From Prochlorococcus sp. AG-409-K04 (GTDB lineage: Bacteria; Cyanobacteriota; Cyanobacteriia; PCC-6307; Cyanobiaceae): a stretch of DNA of 64,000 bases. The stretch's first letter is position 1, and every line of letters begins with the position of its first letter. The notes under the pieces were generated by a model. The model ran no database searches. It was not told the origin of the DNA and saw only the letters and a list, made by a program, of their open reading frames with translations. Positions 57,013 through 64,000 of this stretch are shown here, one piece after another. Made by a program: the position numbers and the translations under genes. The stretch lies in assembly GCA_003215555.1 (NCBI GenBank), contig QCKE01000005.1, positions 1 through 64,000 of the forward strand, read 5' to 3'.

Positions 57013-57445
57013 CGATGATTTTTGCTAAATATAACAAACAAATATGATTTAGCAAATATGTAAAAACTAATTAACATTACATAATAATAACCATCTGTAA
57101 TTCTTCATACTTTTTAATTACTTAAATGAAGTAATACTAGTCAAGCCTTTTTACTGGTTTTTGAATCTAAACTAATACCAATAATTCTATAAGCTTATGA
57201 TGCTTTTTAAAAGAAGTTGTAAAGAAATTATTCCTTTCATTATCTAAAATCTTGCTTGCCATTATATAAGTATAAGCAACTCTCACGTAAAACATTTTAA
57301 AACTTGTTTTAAGTATTTTTACCTACAGCGAACAAATGACTTTCCGGTTCTTGGTGAAGTCATAAATTTTATACCTTTTACTAGTTAGTGTTATATTGTC
57401 TAAATCTATTTTATGTTATATATTGATAAAAGTACAATTTGTATT
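57013..57445. other. Gene-free spacer
   Basis: About 430 AT-rich bases between divergent genes (56617-57012 minus and 57446-57685 plus). It contains an inverted repeat ATTACTT/AAGTAAT at 57117-57135 that could be an operator, and a 16-codon frame near 57197. No DnaA boxes or terminators were noticed. Promoters for both flanking genes must lie here. Confidence 0.5.
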
Positions 57446-57685
57446 ATGAAAAAAGTAAAATATGCTGAAGTGGCTCCCTGGGATGGAGGCCCTAACCAAA
57501 CTCACACAAATGATCCAGAGTGGATTATGCAGAAAGGAATTATTGAAGTTAGTTTCAGCAGAAATCAATTAGATCATAATTATTTTCACATAAGAAGAGG
57601 TGAAAAAGAAGAACAAGTATATACATTTCAAGCACGTTATCTCTATCAAGAGTTGTTAGATAAAGGATTTCGTTTAAAAGAATAG
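57446..57685 (+). CDS. Hypothetical soluble protein, 79 residues
   Basis: From ATG 57446 (MKKVKYAEVAPWDGGPNQTH); the frame reaches 57413 but without support. It is rich in His, Gln and aromatic residues (DHNYFHIRRGEKEEQVYTF) and ends FRLKE. I do not recognise a family. It is convergent with mfd, leaving the long spacer that holds the DnaA-box cluster. Confidence 0.5.
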   Translation: MKKVKYAEVAPWDGGPNQTHTNDPEWIMQKGIIEVSFSRNQLDHNYFHIRRGEKEEQVYTFQARYLYQELLDKGFRLKE

Positions 57686-57763
57686 TCTCTATTTAATGTT
57701 TCTATGTATACAACCTCGTAATTGATATTAACCTTATTAATTGTTGTTTTATTTAATTACACC

Positions 57764-58089
57764 TTATACACAAAAAACTTTTTAGAAACAAAATATTATT
57801 TCCTAATAACATTATCAGCAGTTTAGAACTAGAATAACTAGATATTCTGATTAATCTAGAAAGTCATCGTTTTTCCACATTTCCAAGGTTTGCTAACAAA
57901 AAATATATTCTGTAGCAGCAATTTATACACATTCCCTGCTTTCTGAGGAACTTTATCAATTCTTTAGATCCATTGTTAATAAAGGGTTTATTGGTGGTAG
58001 AAATATGTTTGTAATTTATCCACTTATGTCTTTGGCCTATTACAACAACATGCCCAAAAAAAATATGCAGATTGTGGAAAAGTGGAAAA
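57764..58089. other. Cluster of six DnaA-box-like 9-mers
   Basis: In one spacer between convergent genes: TTATACACA at 57764-57772 and again at 57923-57931; TTTTCCACA at 57871-57879; TTATCCACT at 58016-58024; and on the minus strand TTTTCCACA (58073-58081) directly joined to TTTTCCACT (58081-58089). TTATNCACA is the classic DnaA box and TTTTCCACA a form used in cyanobacteria. The flanks are AT-rich. Function could be origin, DnaA titration or a control site. Confidence 0.65.
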
Positions 58090-58161
58090 CTAATCTTTTC
58101 TGCTCCGAATCTCAGCACTCAAGTGCCCAGAAATAGCTTTGTCAATTTGTGTAAGTGATTG

Positions 58162-61100
58162 TTACGGAGATAATTTGTTTGAGAGCTTTTTACCTATTTC
58201 TTTTTCTATATTTGGAAGTTTTGCAGACATTTTGTCTAGCCATTCGATGATTGTTTCTATCTGATGCTCAATTGCTAGTGTTCCTAGCCCTCTTAATGTA
58301 ATTTCTGAGATTGCTTGTCCTTTTTTAAAAATCACCCTTCCTTGCAGATGCTTATCTAGACCCTCTACCAAACTTTTAAAACTAGCATGATTCATTGATG
58401 TATCAAGAACTATATTAGGTTTTATACTTCTAACTCTGGATATCCCCAGTTTTTTTGTTCTTAATTTGAGTTTCATTAGTAGCAATAATGCTTCCACTGG
58501 CTTAGGCAATGCCCCAAATCTATCTATCCATGTTGTTGTTAAATCTATTAATTGCTCTGAAGTTTCGCATTCCGATGCTTCTTTATAAGCATTTATTTTC
58601 TCTTCATTCTCACTAATCCATGTACCAGGAATAAAAGCTGTGATTGGAAGATCTATTTTTGTTTCCTCTACCGTTGGTATGGATTGCCCTTGAATATCTG
58701 CTATTGATTCATGCAGTATTTCCATATATAAATCAAAACCTATAGCTTCCATTTGTCCACTTTGCTCAACACCTATTAAGTTTCCTACACCTCTTATTTC
58801 CATATCTCTCATTGCTAATTGATAGCCGCTTCCTAGTTCACTAAATTCTTTAATTGCCTTTAATCTCTGCCTTGCTTTTTCATTAATCTTTAATTCAGGA
58901 GGATAAAATAGCCATGCATGTGCTTGTATTCCGCTTCTCCCAACACGACCTCTTAATTGATACAGTTGTGATAATCCAAATAAATGTGCATTTTCAATCA
59001 AGATTGTATTAACTCTAGGAATATCTAAACCACTTTCTATAATAGTAGTACATATCATTAGATCTGCTTCCCCCTCATTGAAGGCGATCATAGCTATTTC
59101 CAGTTCACCTTCATCCATTTGTCCATGAGCTATTATTATATTTATTTTGGGCACCATACTTTGTATTTTTTGAGTTACTTTCTCTATACCTTCTATTTTT
59201 GGAACAACGTAAAATACCTGACCTCCCCTTCCAATTTCCTGACAAATAGCACTTCTTATAGTTTCATCATCTATAGGAGCTAAATGTGTTTTAATAGCTC
59301 TTCTTTGCGGTGGAGGGGTTGTTATTAAGCTCATTTCTCTAACACCTGATAAGCTCATATACAATGTCCTAGGTATTGGAGTGGCTGTGAGAGTAATTAC
59401 ATCAATATGTTTCTTTAGTGACTTTATCTTTTCTTTCTGAGTTACACCAAACCTCTGTTCCTCATCTATCACAAGAAGTCCTAGGTCTTTATATTTTATT
59501 TTATTTGAAAGTAGCAAATGTGTACCAATAATTGCATCTATTTTTCCTTTTTCTAATTCGTTTATTATTTCCTTTCTTTCCTTAAGTGATTTAAATCTAT
59601 TAAGTAGTGATACTTTAATTGGATAGGGAGCGAAACGATCTGAAAGCGTCCTCCAGTGTTGTTGAGCCAATACAGTAGTTGGTGCAAGTACAGCAACTTG
59701 TTTTCCAGCAGTAATTGCTTTAAATAAGGCTCTGACAGCTACTTCGGTTTTACCAAAGCCTACATCTCCGCATATCAGCCTATCCATTGGAATATGGTTT
59801 TCCATATCCTTTTTAATTTCGGTAACGGCTTTTACCTGATCTGGTGTTGCTACGTATGGAAACGAATCTTCCAATTCGCTTTGCCATGGTCCGTCCTCGG
59901 GAAAACAGAATCCTTGAGAATTTGATCTTTCTGCATACAATTTGATTAAATCAATGGCAACTTTATTAATAGCTTTTTTTGCTTTTTGCTTTGTTATTTT
60001 CCATGTATTACCTCCTAATTTACTTATTTTAGGTGAATTATTATTTGAACTTCTATATCTACCAAGAGAAGATAATTGATCTGCAGATACTCTTAATGTA
60101 CCATCTAAATATTGAACTAATAGATAATCTCGTGCTTCTTTATTTATGAAAAACTTTTCAATTCTAAGAAATTTACCAACCCCATGATTTCTATGCACAA
60201 CATAATCTCCAGGATTTATTTTATTTAATTCAACTTTATTGCTCGACGAAACATTTCTCCTTCTTATATATCCAGTTGATGAAATTAATTGTTGTCCAAA
60301 TAATTCTTTATCTGTTAGTAAAACTATTTTCCATTGTGGTAAATCAAGACCTTCAATATCAATGTTTCCTGCTAACTTTAGAGCTACTGGTATTTTTTGC
60401 TTAATTAGATTTAAAATACTAATTAAGTCGTGATTGTTAGGAATGAAGTGTGTACTACAATCGTGTTCTTGGAGTAGAGCTTTTGCTCTACTTGGTTGCG
60501 CGGATAAAATCCATATAGAATAATCTTCTTTTGTATACGTCTTTATTAATTCACTGATTTTACTAAATTGATTGGGATAAGTGGAAACGATTTTAGAAGA
60601 TAAATTAAAGTTGTTCGTTGTATTATCTTGTTTATCACTGTATGTTTCTATTGTTACAAATTTGCTTAAACATTCATAAATAATTTTACTATCTCTAATT
60701 GGTTGTTGTAGTTCAATTTCTACATTTTTCTTTTTTAGTATATTCTCCATTTCACTATATGTATTATGTAGGTGATACAACCAATTATCTGTATGTTCTT
60801 TGCATTGATTTTTTTCATCAAGTATTACTAACGTATTAGTATTTAAAAAATCTAAAATAGAACTTTGATATTTAGATGATAATAATGCTCGCTCTAATAT
60901 CATATTTTCTATTTCATATCCTTTGTTAAGATTAGTATTTTTCTTTTTATAATTTTCTAAAGATTCCGTTAATAGATAATTAAAGCTTATAGGTGTTATA
61001 ACTATTTCATCTATTTCGTCCAGTGATCTCTGCGTTATTGGATCATACTCTCTTAACTTATCTACCTTGTCTCCAAATAACTCTATCCTTATTGGAAGTT

Positions 61101-61671
61101 CATTGTTTACTGCATAAATATCTATAATGTCTCCTCTCCTACTCCAATACCCTTCTTGATTTGTTGTCGCATTTCTTTCATAACCAATCTCAGTTAGTTT
61201 ATGATTAATATTATCAACATTCAAATCTTGTCCTCTCTTAATTAATAAGCTATTTTCGTTAACTACTTTGGGGTGAGGTAAATGATTGAAAAGACTTCTT
61301 TCTGTACATATTACGGCAAAATTAATAGATTTATTACAGGCTAATTCGCTTACTATAGATAGTTGTCCCCAGCTAATTTCAGTTGATTGATTAATGCTTT
61401 CGTAAGGAGTTACTTCACTACCTGGATATAAAAAAGTTTTATCCCAGCCCATTAATTGTAGTTGACTATGCCATCTAGTAGCTTCTTCAAGCGTAGGAAG
61501 TATAACAAGAAGATTTGTATTTGCACTCTTAGCTAAACCTGCACTTATTAATGTTTTAGCTGTTCTACATCCTCCTTGTATTGTTAATTTTTGATCTCTG
61601 GTTGCTCTATCGAGAATCTCGTCTATTAATGTTGTATTCTGTAGTCTAGATAGCAATGAATTAAGCGTCAT
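58162..61671 (-). CDS. mfd: Mfd, transcription-repair coupling factor
   Basis: Removes RNA polymerase stalled at lesions and recruits UvrA. 1169 residues, the usual length. UvrB-like N-terminal half; RNA polymerase interaction domain with GDYVVHRNHGVGKFLRIEKF; then translocase motifs CGDVGFGKTEVAVRALF (Walker A), VIDEEQRFGV (DEEQ box), TATPIPRTLYMSLSG and QLRGRVGRSG (motif VI). The C-terminal D7 domain is shortened of nothing obvious. Its 3' end borders the DnaA-box cluster. Confidence 0.97.
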   Translation of the reverse strand: MTLNSLLSRLQNTTLIDEILDRATRDQKLTIQGGCRTAKTLISAGLAKSANTNLLVILPTLEEATRWHSQLQLMGWDKTFLYPGSEVTPYESINQSTEISWGQLSIVSELACNKSINFAVICTERSLFNHLPHPKVVNENSLLIKRGQDLNVDNINHKLTEIGYERNATTNQEGYWSRRGDIIDIYAVNNELPIRIELFGDKVDKLREYDPITQRSLDEIDEIVITPISFNYLLTESLENYKKKNTNLNKGYEIENMILERALLSSKYQSSILDFLNTNTLVILDEKNQCKEHTDNWLYHLHNTYSEMENILKKKNVEIELQQPIRDSKIIYECLSKFVTIETYSDKQDNTTNNFNLSSKIVSTYPNQFSKISELIKTYTKEDYSIWILSAQPSRAKALLQEHDCSTHFIPNNHDLISILNLIKQKIPVALKLAGNIDIEGLDLPQWKIVLLTDKELFGQQLISSTGYIRRRNVSSSNKVELNKINPGDYVVHRNHGVGKFLRIEKFFINKEARDYLLVQYLDGTLRVSADQLSSLGRYRSSNNNSPKISKLGGNTWKITKQKAKKAINKVAIDLIKLYAERSNSQGFCFPEDGPWQSELEDSFPYVATPDQVKAVTEIKKDMENHIPMDRLICGDVGFGKTEVAVRALFKAITAGKQVAVLAPTTVLAQQHWRTLSDRFAPYPIKVSLLNRFKSLKERKEIINELEKGKIDAIIGTHLLLSNKIKYKDLGLLVIDEEQRFGVTQKEKIKSLKKHIDVITLTATPIPRTLYMSLSGVREMSLITTPPPQRRAIKTHLAPIDDETIRSAICQEIGRGGQVFYVVPKIEGIEKVTQKIQSMVPKINIIIAHGQMDEGELEIAMIAFNEGEADLMICTTIIESGLDIPRVNTILIENAHLFGLSQLYQLRGRVGRSGIQAHAWLFYPPELKINEKARQRLKAIKEFSELGSGYQLAMRDMEIRGVGNLIGVEQSGQMEAIGFDLYMEILHESIADIQGQSIPTVEETKIDLPITAFIPGTWISENEEKINAYKEASECETSEQLIDLTTTWIDRFGALPKPVEALLLLMKLKLRTKKLGISRVRSIKPNIVLDTSMNHASFKSLVEGLDKHLQGRVIFKKGQAISEITLRGLGTLAIEHQIETIIEWLDKMSAKLPNIEKEIGKKLSNKLSP

Positions 61672-61700
61672 GATAAACTTTATTAGTATTGAATGTATGA

Positions 61701-62411
61701 TTAAAATATGTCTTTATTAAGTAGTTCATTGAATTTTATTAGGTCTATTATCGTTAGGTTATTTCTGCTACTAACATTAAAGCTTTTATTTAAATAATCT
61801 CTAGCTTTTTCTGTGCTCCAATTTAATTCAGTTATTCTTTTGTCCGATAATCTAATTAGAGTTTCTTTAGTAAAATATTCTTTTAATTTGTTCATTGATT
61901 GTTCAGGTTTTATTGATTTCAGTACATTTATAAAATCTTTTATTTGATTAATATCAGAAATTCTGTTTTTTTTGGGAAATTCAAGGATTTTTTCTAAAAA
62001 TTCATTCTCTTGTTCTCTACTCCATCCTAATCTCGCTATTTCATAATCAATTTCCGCTAATTCTTCTGTCCAATCTGATTTTGGTTTGATTTTTTCATAT
62101 TTTAGCTTCTCTTCTGTTTGCTTGTGTGTAGTTTGCTCATTGATTGATTTTTTAGATTCATTACTTATTTTATCACCTTTTAAATGTGCGCTTTTTTCTA
62201 TAAAGGTGTGTTGTCCTGATTGGATTTGCTCATTTGGAATCAAATGTTCCTGATTTCTCTTTATCAATTCATCTATTGCTGACTTTTCGGCTTCTCTTAT
62301 ACTTCTTCCCTCCCCTAAACTGCTACCAATACACTCGTTGTTTTTATAACCTGTTATTCTTACAATTATCTTGTTAGAATCAACGTGGCATAGCTCAGAG
62401 TCTATTCTCAT
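61701..62411 (-). CDS. Protein with SAM-like N-domain and two C-terminal helical repeats
   Basis: 236 residues. The N-terminal 50 residues (VRITGYKNNECIGSSLGEG, then AEKSAIDELIKR) have an alpha-beta look somewhat like a small nucleic-acid-binding domain. After a charged linker come two related repeats of about 40 residues: LGWSREQENEFLEKIL (128-143) and LNWSTEKARDYLNKSF (196-211), each followed by a polar turn and a short helix. Similar modules are appended to some cyanobacterial DNA recombination proteins. Function unknown; it lies 30 bases from mfd on the same strand. Confidence 0.55.
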   Translation of the reverse strand: MRIDSELCHVDSNKIIVRITGYKNNECIGSSLGEGRSIREAEKSAIDELIKRNQEHLIPNEQIQSGQHTFIEKSAHLKGDKISNESKKSINEQTTHKQTEEKLKYEKIKPKSDWTEELAEIDYEIARLGWSREQENEFLEKILEFPKKNRISDINQIKDFINVLKSIKPEQSMNKLKEYFTKETLIRLSDKRITELNWSTEKARDYLNKSFNVSSRNNLTIIDLIKFNELLNKDIF

Positions 62412-62485
62412 ATTAGGGCTTTTGTATTAATGCAATTAATGCTTTTTTTATATTACTTCAGTCGTGAAATTTTTGCTTAGGAATT

Positions 62486-63193
62486 ATGGACTCAGCAGCG
62501 TTAGAATTCTTTTCCCCTCTTTTAGATAGTGTTGACCATTGGTCTGAGTTTGCAGCATTACTACCTGTAATAGCATTATTAGAGTTAATACTATCTGCGG
62601 ATAATGCAGTAGCTTTAGCTTCAATAACAAAAAAATTAAATGATACTGAACTTCAAAGGAAATCCCTAGATATTGGTATCGCTATCGCACTATTTTTAAG
62701 AATTATACTTATTTTGACAGCTAATATAATTATTAAGTACTCATTTATTCAATTACTAGCAGCTTTATATTTATTTTACATTGTCATTTCTAAATTCTTT
62801 CTTGATAAGTTAACTTCTTCAGATAATCAAAGTTCGATATCTGAATCCAAATCAAACATTAGTTTTTTCACGGTAACAGCTTCTTTAGCACTTACTGATC
62901 TTGCTTTCTCTGTTGATAGTGTTACAGCAGCTGTAGCTATAAGTGATCAGTTGATCCTAGTATTGCTTGGTTCGCTTATTGGAGTTTTAGCTTTACGATT
63001 TACGGCTGATTTGTTTATTAATTGGCTTGATATCTATCAGAATTTGGAAATAGCTGGATATTTGGCAGTAGCTCTTGTCGCTTTTAAATTAATTTTTGCA
63101 GTTATTTTTTCTAATATTTATGTACCAGATTACATATTTTATGTTTTGCTTTTAGTGATTTTTGTATGGGGATTTTTAAACAAAAAAAAATAA
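62486..63193 (+). CDS. TerC family integral membrane protein
   Basis: 235 residues, seven hydrophobic segments. The family's acidic motifs are visible: LELILSADNAVALASI near the N-terminus and LTDLAFSVDSVTAAVA in the middle, which likely bind a metal ion. Family members are linked to tellurite resistance, manganese export (Alx, MeeF-like) and, in plants, thylakoid biogenesis. The cyanobacterial role is unknown; Mn2+ or Ca2+ handling is a reasonable guess. Start ATG 62486 after a GGAA-like site. Confidence 0.85.
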   Translation: MDSAALEFFSPLLDSVDHWSEFAALLPVIALLELILSADNAVALASITKKLNDTELQRKSLDIGIAIALFLRIILILTANIIIKYSFIQLLAALYLFYIVISKFFLDKLTSSDNQSSISESKSNISFFTVTASLALTDLAFSVDSVTAAVAISDQLILVLLGSLIGVLALRFTADLFINWLDIYQNLEIAGYLAVALVAFKLIFAVIFSNIYVPDYIFYVLLLVIFVWGFLNKKK

Positions 63194-63212
63194 TTTTATA
63201 GTAGCTAATTAG

Positions 63213-64000
63213 TTATTGCAGAATAATATTACCATTTTGACTAGTTATTTGTTGTATAAGTGAGTCTGATAAAGCTTCTTTTTTGCCTTCTAATTTGATC
63301 TTTGTTATTAATAGTAGAGAATCTTTTGTTTGAACCAAAATACCAATGCTTTTAATATATGATATTATTTGCCCTGGAAGTGGCTCTTTGTTTTTATAGC
63401 ATTCAATTATGTTATCTGATTTATAATTAAAATATTTATAGTACTGTTCTCTAAAAGGAAAAGCTTCAATGATTTTCATCCGCTTATTATTAATAATACT
63501 ATAAGTATTAGGATATAACCCTAATACTTTCCTATGAATATTTATAGTGCTATCATTCCAGTCTATGTGATAATCATTTTTATTCAAAAGTCGCGCATAG
63601 TTTTGTTTTCTATTTATATCACTTTGATTTATTAGATTTAATTTATCTAATGAATTAGATTCTATATTACTACGCTCTATTTTATCTATAGCTTTAATAA
63701 TTAGTTTTGAGGAAATGAGACTTAGTTTTAGTGCTAACGAACTAGCATTTTCCGTTGGTGTAATCTCTATTTTTTCTTCTAATAAGACTGGTCCAGTATC
63801 TAATCCCTGCTCCATTAACATTATTGCTACCCCAGTTTCTTTATCTCCATTTAATAAACACCATTGAATTGGCGCAGCTCCTCTCCATTTTGGTAACAAT
63901 GACGCGTGAATATTCCAGCAACCAAGGCTAGGCATTGTTAATATTTCTTTTGAAAGTATTTGGCCAAAGGCTACGACTATAAATAAGTCTGCATTTAATT
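63213..64000 (-). CDS. fmt: Fmt, methionyl-tRNA formyltransferase (N-terminus beyond the window)
   Basis: Formylates initiator Met-tRNA. The frame stays open to the right edge (64000), so about the first 75-95 residues are missing; the ATG at 63935 is internal because conserved sequence (LFIVVAFGQILSKEI) continues upstream of it. Active-site segment NIHASLLPKWRGAAPIQW with the catalytic His, then MEQGLDTGPVLLEE, and a C-terminal tRNA-binding domain. The last part is divergent, as usual. Confidence 0.93.
   Translation of the reverse strand, partial: LNADLFIVVAFGQILSKEILTMPSLGCWNIHASLLPKWRGAAPIQWCLLNGDKETGVAIMLMEQGLDTGPVLLEEKIEITPTENASSLALKLSLISSKLIIKAIDKIERSNIESNSLDKLNLINQSDINRKQNYARLLNKNDYHIDWNDSTINIHRKVLGLYPNTYSIINNKRMKIIEAFPFREQYYKYFNYKSDNIIECYKNKEPLPGQIISYIKSIGILVQTKDSLLLITKIKLEGKKEALSDSLIQQITSQNGNIILQ

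Noticed and set aside
57864-58118. 84-codon frame on the minus strand
   Set aside because: It runs through the DnaA-box cluster, has no ribosome site and its odd composition (many Cys, His, Ile) is not protein-like; treated as a chance frame.
1-64000. CRISPR arrays, insertion sequences, prophage and integrase genes
   Set aside because: None seen: no regularly spaced direct repeats and no transposase or integrase motifs in any translated frame.

Overview
The window looks like a chromosome segment of a low-GC marine picocyanobacterium, most likely Prochlorococcus. Evidence: very AT-rich, densely packed genes with short spacers; phylloquinone genes (menD, menB), a solanesyl diphosphate synthase, the NDH-1 subunit NdhO, a CPP1-like (DUF3353) protein, a TIGR04168 phosphoesterase and 6S RNA directly after purK; and glnA behind a perfect NtcA promoter. 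I could not determine the strain or clade. I see no tRNA, rRNA, CRISPR array, insertion sequence or prophage.

1-17.2 kb is mostly housekeeping: the end of menD, then menB, glgA and murF on the plus strand; glmU, an MnmC2-like methyltransferase, aroA and ubiD on the minus strand; then a tight plus-strand run comB - nitrilase - cell-wall amidase - murI - prenyl diphosphate synthase; a HAD phosphatase and acs. 17.2-31 kb holds a methyltransferase, glnA with its NtcA promoter and a strong terminator, a class V aminotransferase, tadA, a PLP decarboxylase, a minus-strand operon bioY-lspA-GTPase, ndhO, prfC, hslO and a lone ABC ATPase. 31-38 kb has rsmE, a DUF92 kinase-like membrane protein and a minus-strand operon-like run: aminotransferase - phnD - phnC - phnE (two permease units fused) - SGNH hydrolase. 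38-48.4 kb returns to core genes: a VOC-like protein, a family 4 uracil-DNA glycosylase with altered cluster ligands, ispG, a C-terminal processing protease, nadA, a phosphoesterase that seems to lack a standard start codon, aroB and purK.

After the 6S RNA gene the character changes. From 48.7 to 57.7 kb there are many short or unusual genes and long spacers: a carbamoyltransferase, a diiron ferritin-like protein, a membrane-anchored SGNH protein, a secreted peptide with nine glycines coded by a pure GGC repeat, a TPR lipoprotein, two divergent DoxX-like paralogs around a probable non-coding RNA, and several tiny membrane or acidic proteins. This looks like a variable island inserted between the core blocks purK/6S RNA and mfd.

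The most striking non-coding signal lies between the 3' ends of a convergent gene pair (57686-58161): six DnaA-box-like 9-mers within 326 bases, just downstream of mfd. It could be a replication origin, a DnaA-titration site or another DnaA-controlled locus. The window closes with mfd, a repeat-containing protein of unknown function, a TerC family protein and the C-terminal part of fmt.
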